From: Myxococcus virescens
GTDB taxonomy: Bacteria > Myxococcota > Myxococcia > Myxococcales > Myxococcaceae
DNA length: 64,000 bases
NCBI RefSeq assembly: GCF_900101905.1
Contig: NZ_FNAJ01000018.1
Span: forward strand, 1 to 64,000
Direction of reading: 5' to 3'
In this document: positions 18,301 through 29,900 of the stretch, piece by piece
Layout of the letters: every line of letters starts with the position of its first letter
How positions within the stretch are numbered: the first letter of the stretch is position 1
The notes under the pieces: generated by a model
The model's database searches: none
The model's input: the letters and a program-made list of their open reading frames with translations, nothing else
Told to the model about the DNA's origin: nothing
Position numbers and translations under genes: made by a program

Positions 18301-19535
18301 CCCGTGCTATCCGCCGCCCGAGCCTTCCATTGAAGGTTCTCGGTGAGTGTTCCGCCACTACAGGCCCCAGAGGGTGTCCCGGTGCGGTAGCAGAACACCT
18401 CGAAATTCGCTTCAGGCCGCTGCACCCACGCGAGGTGCCCGTCGTCATAGCCAAAGCGGGTGACGATGTCCGTTTGTGGCCCGGAGGTTCGCACCGTCTG
18501 CGCCGTCAGAAGGCCATCATTCCAGGTGAAGACGGTGGTCACGCCGTTCGCATCGACGCGCTCAGTGACGTTTCCAGCGACATCATATGCGTTGAATCGC
18601 GTGTCGACGGGCGCGCTTGACGGGCCTGCGGGAAAGCGAGCCACCCGCCTCAGCTGGTTCTTGCGGAAGCCCGTGGTCTCCGAGTCCGCCCAGTAGAAGT
18701 ATTGTGTGAGCGGGTAGTTGGTTCCAGCCTGGCAGTCCGTGGCGGCCTCGCCATCCACCCAGCAAGGGCCGTGGACCTCGAGGACCCGCCCCAATGGATC
18801 CGAGGTCTCCTCACCCGTGCGCTGAACGAAGTAGAAGGTGCCAATCCACCGCTTCTGGGTGCTCCAGGCATTCGTCTGCCTGTCCATGTCACGAGTCCAC
18901 CCGGAACGAATGGAAGCCACCAGCCGGCCCGAGGTGTTGTAGCGGTGGTAAGTCCGGGCCCGCTCGTCAGCGCCGCCCAGCAAGCTGGCCTTCTCCACCG
19001 AAGCCAACTGCTGCTGTCCACCGGGCCCGTAGCTGTGGGTGTAGTGCTCTTCGATGAGTGCGCCAGTGCCCGCCATGTCCTGGGCCCCGCGGAGCACGGT
19101 CCTCTTCTCCATCGTCATTGCGGGCGCCCCGGCTCCCTCACCGGACGGAGCGTGGACGTACACCTCCCAGGCATCCCGCTTGTTCTTGATGGCGCGCTCG
19201 TAGGCGTGCGCGTTCTCGGTCGCACAGGCCCATTCGTGGCGCACGCTGCCTGGGCTGCATGCCCCGGCGGCGTCACATGAGTCCACCGTCTGGTAGACGC
19301 GAGGGACACCACCCGCCTCCATGCCGGGCAGGGAGGTGAAGACGCGTGAGAAAGATGCCGGCGACTCCTGCCCGTTCCCGCGACCCGCTGCAGGCTCCGT
19401 CACGGTCTGAGACCACGGCTCGACGCCGCAGCAGTCGCTTCCGGGAAGGCACAGGCTCTGCGCCAAGGCGTTCCCCGGAAGCATGAGGCACAAGGCTCCA
19501 AGGAGCGAAACAGAAGGACCCATATACGGCTTCAT
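15381..19535 (-). CDS. Secreted RHS/YD-repeat protein without a recognisable toxin tip
   Basis: The product has 1,384 residues. A Sec signal (MKPYMGPSVSLLGALCLMLPGNALA) is followed by a Cys-bearing N-terminal section and many YD repeats such as YDAHGNVSSLKAG and YDALGNKTVEV. The RHS core is at ~1272-1320 (YYDTESDLFDEGMRSYDPSVGRYFQPDP, then APYVYAHNNPL). After NNPL the usual 'YVDPDG' is missing, and only ~55 residues follow, with no known toxin or nuclease signature. It may be a scaffold, an effector that lost its tip, or a shell-type RHS. The start at 19535 has GGAG 5 bases upstream and lies in an ATGA overlap with the stop of the preceding lipoprotein gene, which implies translational coupling. 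An in-frame Met five codons later (19523) would leave an equally good signal peptide. Confidence 0.88.
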   Translation of the reverse strand: MKPYMGPSVSLLGALCLMLPGNALAQSLCLPGSDCCGVEPWSQTVTEPAAGRGNGQESPASFSRVFTSLPGMEAGGVPRVYQTVDSCDAAGACSPGSVRHEWACATENAHAYERAIKNKRDAWEVYVHAPSGEGAGAPAMTMEKRTVLRGAQDMAGTGALIEEHYTHSYGPGGQQQLASVEKASLLGGADERARTYHRYNTSGRLVASIRSGWTRDMDRQTNAWSTQKRWIGTFYFVQRTGEETSDPLGRVLEVHGPCWVDGEAATDCQAGTNYPLTQYFYWADSETTGFRKNQLRRVARFPAGPSSAPVDTRFNAYDVAGNVTERVDANGVTTVFTWNDGLLTAQTVRTSGPQTDIVTRFGYDDGHLAWVQRPEANFEVFCYRTGTPSGACSGGTLTENLQWKARAADSTGAVWTEKVAFTYWPDGSLKEERFLEAPGVARRVRSFAADAHLRPTHEKWGVGPGSYTSARSFDGADNLTGVGHAFNAPPAWCGVGPNGVPSAAVCSSLSYDRANRLEQVDEFPSEGQGQRLLLRYDAHGNVSSLKAGCLSSNTFEACTQPSATFTYDDFGNLVEVAPPQMNGAMRYAYDALGNKTVEVSPYMGSTFKIPLLFTYDHLSRLVQVQALYADADFVFTHYKLAYDNEGTPPSGCATQLKSMGRLRYREDSFGRTWYQYDDFGRVVREIRVRANASGCGQGLDLDPDTHYSYTPNGNLASITYPHGRQVSYVHGVGAGVDRVTAVDVTHHDGTEWQTRRVISGVVWEPYGGLRGYQQQHVRADVTRSVEYMLGDDASMPPATSAAACADTPPSAASTDLTGRLRSLRVSSGPLSPGSGTGDIYSRTYTWTADLVRRIDTCLLDSTQAQTEEFSYDRTLRLTSASRPSGNLAAAGGPYASRTYVFDRRGNRTSSSEDGLSRTTTYHFYGPQDPDHLFVENSGPGPMFANTFYYDPNGNVSRKATNRLTTGDSHTHLNLNPADGVRDQHMRSMSVGWTNSYYVYLYDAFNRRRLKDYPTGVREEFFHDLGDQLLSDRGGDRILAPVNYLIEDDFVWLGGRPVAVVRGKFTPQWTRLSDDSPECARNGDPAACGLYFIVTDHAGRPVLMMDADGRITGTGEYDPLGHVNRVSHYAMSGNPYGDGLDQELTRFQQPARSASLKLQARVLFSLIDTEPAHDYVFLKDGSTGAQLAGPYSGTNRGMVWSDWVEATNGEVAVQFVTNMTCDAATCGADAGVPSNCTCPGTARRRGVAIPAYEYRRFENGAAPFWTNLRRVGQYYDTESDLFDEGMRSYDPSVGRYFQPDPRVLDPQVIISNALQGRSAAPYVYAHNNPLQSLRTEAEANMRLPGGSTWNGHPAPGASLGEDPRHGVELNLGIVRDSTRRDVTGP

Positions 19536-19999
19536 CGAGACTCCGCTACAGCGCCGGTCCAGCCTTCAGGCGGCGCGCACACCTGCCCTCCGGCGGAGGG
19601 ATGAATCTGGACGCAGCTCCAGGCTTTCGGGCAGTCGTCATCACTGCGGCACTGCTGGCTGCAGAAATAGTCCTGGTCGAGCTGAGGCCCGGCCCGCAGG
19701 CAGAGGCGGGAATGGCAATCGGACTCGCCGCCAGTGGCACAGCGCTCTCCCAGTGCCTTGGTCCGCTGCTTCGCCTGCTCGAACTGGTGGTCCGGCCGTA
19801 CCGAACTCAATGGAGTGGCAGGAGCATCGGACTGCCGCTCTACCGTCGTCGCGGCTTGTTCGCTACAGCCAAAGCTCCAGGTCAGCATCCACCCCAGGCA
19901 CAAGGACCGAACCAGTGTTCGGTGCATGGACGCTGGACGACTCGCAGTCGCTGTCACCGGGCCAGGGCAGAGCCCTCTGCGATTTCGCGAGGAGGTCAT
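19532..19999 (-). CDS. Small eight-cysteine lipoprotein
   Basis: The product has 155 residues if started at 19999. That start lies in an ATGA overlap with the upstream parvulin gene and has AGGGGGA 5 bases upstream, so I prefer it. A second ATG at 19927 would give a more compact lipoprotein signal (MHRTLVRSLCLGWMLTWSFGC). The lipobox Cys is residue 45 in the longer form. The mature part has eight further cysteines at 87, 95, 100, 113, 117, 123, 129 and 141. Their spacing (C..G.SDC..RLC, C...C.SDDDCP..W.C) resembles disulfide-rich modules common in myxobacterial exported proteins. It overlaps both neighbours and so should be made together with the parvulin and the RHS protein. Its role is unknown; a disulfide-stabilised surface partner is a guess. 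Confidence 0.82.
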   Translation of the reverse strand: MTSSRNRRGLCPGPVTATASRPASMHRTLVRSLCLGWMLTWSFGCSEQAATTVERQSDAPATPLSSVRPDHQFEQAKQRTKALGERCATGGESDCHSRLCLRAGPQLDQDYFCSQQCRSDDDCPKAWSCVQIHPSAGGQVCAPPEGWTGAVAESR

Positions 20000-20916
20000 T
20001 GTTGTCCCCCTTCCCCGGCCGAAGCTCCTGACGCGTGAGTACCACCATCGAGCGCCGATAGCGCCGCAGGAAAGCGCTTGACGGGAATCTTCGTCTCCAG
20101 CTCCTTCATCAGATGGCTTTCGGCCTCACGCCGGGCCTCTGCGGCAACGCGTCCCCTCGCCTCTTCGAACGTCGGCATTACGGTTTCTACGGGCGCAAGC
20201 GCCTGGACCACATGAATGCCATAGGGCGTCTCGAACGGCTTGCTCACCTCATCTTTCTTCAAGGCAGCCGCGGCCTCGAAGAACGAGGCGTGAACCTGTC
20301 CTTCCCGAACGATACCGAGGTCGCCTCCACGCACCGCGGAGACCTCGTCCTGACTTACCTCTCGAGCAACGTCTTCAAAGGCTTCCCCACCAATGATTCG
20401 GGCATAGATGAGGCTTGCGCGGTCCATGGCCCTTCGGCGCTCGGCCGCGTCCGCATTGGAGGCAATCCTGATGATGACCTGACGGACATGAACTTGCCTC
20501 CGCGCCAAAGACGCCTTCGTGGACTCAAAGCGCTCACGCAAGTTCGCTTCGCTCGTGGCGCCTTGGAGCTCCTCCTGGAGGAATACTTGCGCCAGAACTT
20601 CGCGGCGAGCTGCCGAAAGCCGCGCACGTACATCGGCTCGCTGATCAAGCCCGGCAGAAACAGCTTGCTCAGCCAGGCGAGCCTGCCCGACAAGCGCCTC
20701 GAGCTCGGCATCCAATGCCTCCGCGCCAGTGGCGCGTCTAGAGGAGAACTCAACCAGGTCCGAGCGCCGAAGTTCGGTGTGCCCTACCTCCGCGATCACA
20801 TCGGCATCACGGCAGCCGTATGCTGAGGCAACCGTCAAGAAGATGACAATTGCAGACGAGGTGCGCCTGAGCGAACGGGGCGCTGGAGCGCCCCGAGTGT
20901 AGGAGATGAGTTTCAT
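19996..20916 (-). CDS. Parvulin-type peptidyl-prolyl isomerase lipoprotein (PpiC/PrsA-like)
   Basis: The product has 306 residues. The signal peptide ends in the lipobox SAYGC (Cys35). A SurA/PrsA-like N-terminal helical part (about 40-135) precedes a complete parvulin domain (about 138-245). The histidines that usually flank the parvulin active site are present: His143 in VHVRQV and His235 in YGIHVV. The GGDLG turn is also intact. The family isomerises Xaa-Pro bonds and chaperones exported, often outer-membrane, proteins. The start codon overlaps the stop of the 10,353-residue protein gene (ATGA), and its own stop overlaps the next start. The context suggests a dedicated periplasmic folding factor for the giant beta-rich product or the RHS proteins; that partnership is inferred. 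Confidence 0.92.
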   Translation of the reverse strand: MKLISYTRGAPAPRSLRRTSSAIVIFLTVASAYGCRDADVIAEVGHTELRRSDLVEFSSRRATGAEALDAELEALVGQARLAEQAVSAGLDQRADVRARLSAARREVLAQVFLQEELQGATSEANLRERFESTKASLARRQVHVRQVIIRIASNADAAERRRAMDRASLIYARIIGGEAFEDVAREVSQDEVSAVRGGDLGIVREGQVHASFFEAAAALKKDEVSKPFETPYGIHVVQALAPVETVMPTFEEARGRVAAEARREAESHLMKELETKIPVKRFPAALSALDGGTHASGASAGEGGQQ

Positions 20917-23900
20917 GGCCGGATGATGTTTTGAGACTGCAGTCGGGAATTCATATCCACAGTCAGCGCCCCCCTGACGTCCAACGCGTCAGGTGTGAAC
21001 ACCGAAGCCCCGCCCTTGACCGTGAAGTTTCGGAAGGTCTGTACCCCTTCTGGGGTCCCAAAGAGCTCGGTTGGCCTCACTCGAGTCGGGTCGGGCTTTC
21101 GCGTTCCATTGTCAAAGACAATGTCGCCGTATTCGTCCTGGAGTGCCTTGAGGTACACCGTTCCCGTGCCACCTTCATCCGCCCCATTCGCAGAGGTACC
21201 GTTCCAGGAGAACGAGGATGCAGAGGCGTCATAGTAAACAGCGATACGTCCCCCTCCTGCCCAGTTGGAGCCGCCTCTTGCCGAAATGATGCCTGACCCT
21301 GTCAGTGCTCCGACATTGACGAGGACACTTCCTCCAGCTCCGCCATAAAAGCCACCGACAGCACGGCCCGAACCGTTCGCGTACAGGTTGCCGTTCAAAC
21401 GCATGGAGGCCGCAGTCAAATGGAGCACTCCACCCCCGTTTCCTCCGGCATCGACGTTGCCCAAGGAGCCTCCTGCTCCAAACGTCAAGGGCATTTTGTA
21501 ATCACCATAGACAGCAACGGGCTCGCCCTGAGAGAGCGGGTAGGTCATCCGTCCATATCCGCCATGGCTGCCTGCAGCGCCGACCCGTCCGGAGGGCACA
21601 TTGCCATGAGTCAGGCCGGATGGATCGGGGTTCCCTTCTCGCCCCCCTCCCAAATAGCCCTGCCCCGAAACATCGATGCTCGCTCCGCCCACCAAGTCGA
21701 CGTGGCCATTGACAACGATTTCTAGCGGCCGCGGCTGGTTGTCCAAACTGCGCTCCTGCCTCAGCACAGGATAACTTCCTGTCAACTTCAAGCTCGACAA
21801 CCGCAGCGGCGCGCCACCGACGACTGCAAGCTGTCCGGTTATTTCCACCGAAATATCGGGTTGGAATGCCCAAGGCTGACGCAAGGTCATCTGGCTCGCT
21901 CCATCGACGTGAAGCGATGCCACTGCCCCCGTCACTTCTCCGTGGAAGGTGGCCCGAACACCGCGCTCAATCTCGAGAGTATCCGTCGTGAGCGGCCCCA
22001 TGACCTCCACGTCGCCATGCCCAAACGCAACGAAGCGATCAAAAATGCCGCCATCAACCCGCGTAGGTTTTGCGCGGTCATTGAAGTGGAGCAGGCCTCC
22101 AGCGTCGGTCGCCAGGATGAGTTCGCCATACTCCTGCGCTGTCCCCTTCAAAAACACCGTCCCCGCGCTGGCGTACTGACCCTTGGCTTCTACCTTCGAC
22201 CAGTCGAATGAACTCACGGCGGAGTCATAGTAGATCGCTACGCGTCCGCCGCCTCCTCCGTAAGCCGTCGCCCGGCCAGCACCGTTCGCCTTGATGCTGC
22301 CCGTTCCGGTCAGCGCTCCGGCCTCGACACGGATCCCGCCGCCGGCGCCGCCATAGCTCGCATTGAGGGTGCTTCCACCTTCCGCATTCGCAAGCAATTC
22401 GCCATCCAAGCGCAACGTCGCCGCCTTGAGCCTTATTAGACCGCCCCCGTTCCCTCCGAGAACGTCCGAGGCTTCTCCGCCGGCCCCCCCTGCTCCGAGC
22501 TCAGCCGGATTTCGATAATCGCCGTAAGTTGCGACAGCCACTGCGCCGTCAGCTCGAGGAATTGCCTTCCCGAAGCCACCATGGCTCCCTCCAGCCGAAT
22601 CGAATTCCGTCGGTTCATTTCCCAGAGTTTTGCCAGATCGATCAGAATTTCCAGGCTGCCGGCCCCCGAGATAGCCGCGACCGCTGACATCGATCTTGCC
22701 TCCTTGATAGATATTCGCCTCATTCGAGACAGTGAGGTCCATGACGTTTCGCACTTCTCCGTCTTGGGGACCATGGGTCACCACTGCATTCTGCAATACA
22801 TACAGGTTCCGGAATGCATGGACGCCATCGATTCGGATGGTTTGACCACTTCGAATAATGATGTCCTGCCCTTCAAAGCGCATGTCATCAGCAGCAATGG
22901 TGCTGGTGACGTCCGCAGGATATCGCGCATCCAGGACGAGAACATCCTGATGCACTTCTGTCACCTGGCCATGCTGGTCTTGCGCAACGAGCGAGATGCG
23001 TGCGACTCCACCGGCGATAGGCGTGAACCTTCGACGAAGATTCGCTGACGTCGCTGGGGCGATGAATCGCTCTCCGAGAGCAATGCCATTCACGCGGAAC
23101 TCTGCCCACGCGAGCGGGGTTCGCTCGTCGACGACGTATCCAATGAATTCTCTCTCTTCGCCGACCAGCATGTAGGTGATCGGATTGAGCGTAACGGCAG
23201 GCGGCCGATTGGCGCCTACCGAGTACGTTCGAGAGAAATGTACGACTGCACCCAGACTGTCGGTAGCAGTCGCAGTGACCAACAGCTGCGTTGCGGATGC
23301 CCCAAGCGTCACGTTCGCACAGCGCCTCTGGCACCGTTCGCCGCACGAGACACGTTCCTCCAGAGGTACGTCATCGGCGGTGGCGGTGAGCGTGACGACT
23401 CCGACGTTGTCGGTTGCCTGCACGCACGCGCGGACAGTCTCCCTCTGAATCGGACTGATTGGGAGTATCCAGGCATCGATTACAGGAAGCGGGTTGGCCG
23501 CCAGGACTGTCGTGCGTTCGTCCGAGCCCGTTCGGCCCCGCGAATCTGTGGCAACAGCCCGGAAATGAACCGAGGGCCGCTCACTCAGGCGGGGCAGCGT
23601 ATAACTAACGGAGAGCGAGGTGGAGTTCGAAGACCCAATTTCGACACCGTCCGCAAAGATTCGAACGTTTGACACGTCTCGATCGGCATCATTCGCCGTC
23701 GCTGTGACGGTAACAACCGTGCCTTCGCTCGCAGATGTGGGTGGGCTCGACGCTGCGAACGTCACTGCTGGCGCCGTCCCATCCGGAAGGACGGTATAAC
23801 TTTGAGAGACGCTCGTTCGGCGCCCTGCCAGGTCCACGGCAGTCAGCACCAATGACAAGGACTGCCCTACCGCCTCCTCAGGCAGGAGAAGGGAATGGTT

Positions 23901-26900
23901 GAACGTAACGCTGCTTCTGACTTGCGGCGAAACGGCGATCAGCTTCCCGTCCTGCTCGAGTTCGAGCCACAGAATCCCATCATCAGTACCTTTCAGCACC
24001 AGTTGATTGACAAATGGTCCCGCTCGCACTTGTGCCGGTAGGCCGCTTGGCATCCCGGGAGGCTGAATATCTCTGAATACGTCGACCGGAACCGACGCTT
24101 CGACCATTCGTCCCCCGCCCTCCGTCATGACCACGGTCAGAGGAATGCTCTCGGATGTATCGAAGATCGGCGCTTGGAACGCGCCTTCAAACTTCGACGC
24201 GTCTCCCGGGACCGAATGAAGCTGGCCAAGATAGGTCGCCCCAAGCCGAGCCGTGACCCTGAAGGGAGGCAATCCCCCTCCCTTTTCTGCGGAGACACTG
24301 ACAACAGCTCCTGAGTAGATGTCGGCGCCACTGGAAGGGACGGTCACGCGGAGCGTAGGCAACTCCGTGGAGGGTGGCTGAACGGAGATCTCTACTGGAG
24401 GCGAAGTGGCGATCGTGCCGCCCGCGTCGCGAACACGAACCTGCACAAAGTGAGACTGTCCGGCACTAGAGCGCGGATCCACCATCCAAGCCCCGCTCAG
24501 GCTCATCTCGTCAATGGCCGCCACCGGTCGCCCATCCACAAGCAATTCAGCGGCATCTACTCTGACACCGCGCGCGAGAGCATGGAGGTTGAATTCACTT
24601 CCAGCTTCTAGCGCCATGAAGCCCTTGGGCGTGTGGATTCGAACCGAAGGCGTTACGGCGTCTGGAGGAGTGTATGTACGGACACTTCCCGAAACTCCGA
24701 CCGTACTGTCTGCAACCACTATCCGGCCAGACGCAAGAACTGCATCCTGCGCATTTGTCTCTGCAAGATGCGCAACCCGTTCCGCCGGTCCCCCTTCTGG
24801 CAAATGCCACACTTCGACGCCTGCGGCGCCTTCGCTGATCAGTGCCAGCCGTCCTTCAAGGCGAATCCGCTGCACGTCCCCCAGCGTAGACAGGGTTCCC
24901 ACGAGCTCTGGCGAGTCTCCATCGCGCAGTTCGAAGATGGAGACCGACTTCTCGCTGCCGGCCAAAGCCAAGTGTCCGTCAAGTGCAACGAAGGATGCCG
25001 ATACGGGAAGCACCGCCGTCTGGATCAACTGCCCTGACGGAGCGACCTCCACCACGGCAACTCCATTGGTGCCCATGGCCACGAGCGCCCGCGACTCGTC
25101 ACCCGTGACGTCGAGCACCGAGCGCCCAAACGCCAAAGTCTGGCTGCCCGTCACAGCAGGCCAGTTGACCGATCTCAAGGTGCCCGACGAGGAAATTGCC
25201 CAGATCCGGTCAAGCGCAACCGAGAATCGATCCACAGGGCCAAGCGCTTGCTGGAGCGCTCCCGACCTGCTCGTGAGCCACTGAAGCTGACCTCCAATCG
25301 ACGCGCTTGTTTCAGCGATCCTCAGCGATTTGTCATCAAGGGCAAAGACGTTACGACCGAGGCTTTCGACCTGATGGATATTCGCGCCAGACAAAGCAGT
25401 TCCGCGAAGAGACGGTTCCGCCCCACCTGCAACGTCAATGTATTGAACACCCGATGCCCCGTTCGCAACAACGACGCCGCCCCTGAAGGGTGCGAGCCCG
25501 AACGCAACGTGCTGGACTGGCACAGCGCCCGTAGGCTGTCCCGAGGTCGGCGCTGGGAGTCGCAGTACCTGAAGGCCGGACGGGCCTACGGCGAACAAAA
25601 GACCGCCGCTCAGCTGCAGATCGAGCACGTCAAGCTTGATTCGAGAGACCACGCGCGGGTCACTCGGCTCGCGGTAGTCCACCATTCTCAACCAGCCGTC
25701 ATCACAAGCGATGTAGGCCACGCCACGAATAACCTTGAGCGAACGCACGCCCGAGGTCAGCGAAAGAACCCGTGCTTTTGCGTGGACGTGATTCGCATCG
25801 ACCCTTACCCAAGCATGAAGTGATTGTTCCGTTCCGACGACGATCAGATCCCCATCCCGTGCCACAGCGCGAATCTGCTCGTTCGGAACATCAATGATTC
25901 GCGAGTGCACTTCACCCAAGTCATTCACAATAGGTACGACCACCTGTGACGCACTGTGTGTGACGATAGGGCCCTCCGCGAGGGCCTCCAAAACTCGACT
26001 CGGCCCGCTTGAGTTCCCCCATTCGGAGCGTGCTGGAGAGGCCGGATCGCCAACATCAATCTCTTCGAAGCGATACGTCCAGTTGGACTGGTTACGCGTC
26101 GCGTAGAAAATCTTTGACGAGGCCACGCTGTTGTACATCCCCGGCAACCGAGACACCAATCGGGGAGTCGACGGAACACTGACATCGACGAACCACAGGC
26201 CATGGCCTTCAAGAGCAAGCGCCGATAGCTGATCAAGTACCGCCAGTCCCACAGGGGGCACGGGCGTCGGAAATGAAGCCAATTGCGTGACCGTAGGAGC
26301 GTGTACGTTCCCGCTCACCTGACCGATCCAGAGTCCTATCGAGGTTGTAACGTAGACCAGGTCCCCACGTCGGATGATTTGGGAAGCGCCATCGAGCGAG
26401 ACGCTTGCTACCTCGTGTGGTCGCGCGCCCCCTGTTACCGTCCGGGTCGCCGAAACTGTCGAGATATTCCCAGCCGCATCTTCTGCAATTGCAGTCAGGC
26501 TCAGCAACGTTCCAGGAGCAGCATTCTCGGGGATTTCATACCGGAGCTCCTTCCCTCCCCCGGCCTGGCGTACCTCATCGATCGACAGCTCGATGGAGAC
26601 GCGCTCCAATGCGACCCCATCTGCGGCCTCGACGCTGGCAATCAGCTCGCTGCCTGCGGCAATGAACTCTCCCTCAGGGTCCGTCTTGATGGACGTCAGG
26701 ACGGGCGGAGTCAAATCATCGACGACAACGAGCGCCAAGGTCGCTGGGGCTGACTCGCGCCCGGCTGCATCTCTCGCCACTGCAGTCACAGTCACGGTCC
26801 TGGCGCCATCACCCAATGGGGTACGCACAGGCATCAGTAGCTGTGCGCCCTTGGCGCGCCCAGCCTCCAATCCATCAACACTCAGGACGATGATCTCGCC

Positions 26901-29900
26901 ACCGGTTCCCCCCTCGACGGCAGCCTCAATCGTGACGAAGGTCCCTTCGTAAATGGGGGTCGTATCACCCTGCGCGCGCCGCAGCACGCTCACCACGGGG
27001 ATCGATGCCCCCGGGTCGTCGTGCACCAACAGCGTGCGTGTCAAAGGCGCGCCGCGTCGCCCCTGCACATCCAGAGCGACGAACGTCACCTGTACGGACG
27101 TTGGCGCTCCTGCTGAAACCATGGGGGCGCGGAGCTCGCCCGCAAGCCGCGGCGCCGTCAGGATGATGGGAGCGCCGCCAGCGAGCGTCACCTCCACCTG
27201 CGCCACCTGCGCTGGAGCCTCCGGCAGGGCGACGATGGGGAAGTAGGCGCCCTCCGGCACTTCCGCGGGCAGGCGCACGTCAGCCAGCGCTGGTCCGTCT
27301 GCCGGGCCAGGCTCAGTCAGCGTCACCTCGCGCTTGAGCACCACCTGACGTCCCGCAAGATCCCGCACCGCCAGTTCCACTGTGGCCGAGTCGCCCGTGG
27401 ATGGCATGTCGATCCACTGCGGCAACGACGTGTCCCGGGTCTCCACGACGACGCCGTTGACAGAGAGTTCCGCCGTGAACCCGTTGAGGGGAATTGCATC
27501 GTCGGACACCGACGCGTCGACTGTGACGCGCGCTCCCTGGCGTGCCGTTGCCGGCAGCTGGAAGGCCACCCGAGGTGTCATCGGGCCACGAATCACCGCC
27601 AGGTGGGACAGTCCTTGCGAGGTCCCCCCTACCAGGGCGCCAGGCACCAGCGCCGCAAGCCCCTTCACCGCCGGGTAGAGGCCTGCTCCCATGACCGTCT
27701 CACGCACGTCCAGGACGCGAGCGCCTGAAGGAGTTCCCACCGACAACAACTCGCCAAAAGCCAAGGCGTTCAGCGCTTCGGCACCCAGCGAGACGCTTCC
27801 TCGCGCCAGCCACTCGGCTTGCGCCCCCCCTGTCTCTGCGACTGCGAAACAACGCACCTCGGTACCCGCCACGCAGACCCCGCCGTTTCCGAGCGCCGCG
27901 ACGGCCTTGTAGGGAGCACCGTCCAACGGCAAACGCGCGAGCTCGCGATGCGCATGCGCAGCAGTGACATCCACCGCCACCAACTCCGTGGCCGTCATGG
28001 CAAAGAGCCGCGAGCCTTCGGCGGACAGCGCGAGCACCGGCCGCATGAGGATCCGGCTCGCCAGTGCTCCGTCAACGTGGCGCAGCTCAACCCCCTGGTC
28101 GGTCGCGACCGCCAGCCAGTTTCGCGCACCGTCCAACGCTGTCGGAGCGCGAACGAGCGGTGTCGATTCCAGGGGTTGGTGTTCGAGCCCTGGCAGTGAG
28201 AATCGCTCCAGCGCTCCGGCGCCCCGCTTGCGAATGGCGACCACGACCTCGTTGCCCGCGAACACGGCTCCCACAGGTGTCCCAGTGAAGCTCCGGGAAG
28301 CCACTCGTGTGCCGGACTGACGCGACCTCAGCTCCAGTGCGCCACCTCCCCCACCATCCGACCGGACGACCAGGACCGAATCGCCACGTGAGACCAGGGC
28401 GACGGGCTCCATGAAGTCCAGGGCATCCTCTACGGCATCGGTCTCTCCCATGGACAGCACAGCCAGAGAGCCCTGCCGCTCGGCGACACTGGACGCGCCT
28501 CCTGGCGCCTGGAGCGATGCACGGGTGATGACTGGGGCGCCCTCGGGCTCCTCCGGCAGCCGCGCTTCACCCACTGGGATTCCCGCCACTCTCTGCACGT
28601 GAACCGTGGTGTCCGCCACACTCACGGACAGCTCTGGGAGAACGCCAGCGTCGGTTTCCCCCGCCAGCGTCAACATCGAGCCGCCCAACAGCAACGGCCC
28701 ATCCGGCTCCTGAGCCAGTGCGACGTTGACTTCCGACTGACCGTCGTCAACGACGGACACCATGACGCGGGACACAAGGCTCGACGCCCCCGCCACGTCC
28801 GTGACCTGTGCGGTGAGCTCCAGCGGCGCCGTTCCGCCATCGAGCACGGGCGCCCGGAATTCTGTCACCCAGGGAGCCTGGGTCAGCACGTGCTCCTCAC
28901 TGCCTGCCGTAATTCGAACGGACGCCACGGAGGCGACGGAGACCGCCTTCACCGTCACGCCGAAAGGCCTGCCCTCCTGCAGCTGGGTCCCGGCGTCAGG
29001 CGAAGTCACCTGTGCGAACGGCCGAACCGGCGACGGCTCCACCGTGAACGAAGCAGAAGCGTCGGCCTCATTCTCCCGGAAATCACGTGCAACGACGCGA
29101 ACCAAATGAGTCTGGGCGCTGGAAACGACCGGCGCCTGCCATGTGACACGCCACGGAGTATTACGAACCAGCCCCACCGAGGCGTCATCGACGAAGAACT
29201 CGACCTCGGCGATTCCATTCGAGTCGGAGGCAAGGGCCTCAATGGCCAGACTCGCGCCCCCTGCCACCTTGCCACCCGCGACAGGCGTTCGAAGCTGGAC
29301 CGACGGCGGCACGGCATCTCGTGTCACCGTGATGACTCGGGGCGCAGACGCGGTGACCTGCCCCTTGTTGTCGGTAGCATACGCTGTGAGCACGCGCTGT
29401 TCGCTCGCCGCCGAGCCCTTGATGCGGGCCAGCGGGATATCGCGCGTCAAAGCTGCGCTCGCTTGGGTGAGGCCATCCAGCTTCGCCCACGGGATGCCAT
29501 CCACGTGGAGTTCGACCGCCGTGACCACGGCGTTGTCCAACGCAGTCACCACCACGGGCTCCGAACCGCCCTCCTCCCGCGTCACGTCCGCGACCGGCTG
29601 CTGGATCCTGACTTCTGGCGGGGAATCCTCGACGACATGAATCACCACCTCCACAGGAGCACTGATGTTCCCGCTCGAATCCGTCGCGGTCGCAGTCAGG
29701 AGCTGACGGGTGCCCACCTCGTCCAGAGGCCACCTGTACACGTAGGCCCCATTGGACGCACTAGGCACGGGCGTGCCGTTCACGCTGAAAGTCGTCGTGA
29801 CCGACTGCCTACTGTCATCCGTGGCGGCAACGTGGAACGACCAGAAGACGCCCGCCGCGAACGAGTCCCTCTCCAGCACGACCGTACCACCTGCCCGCTG

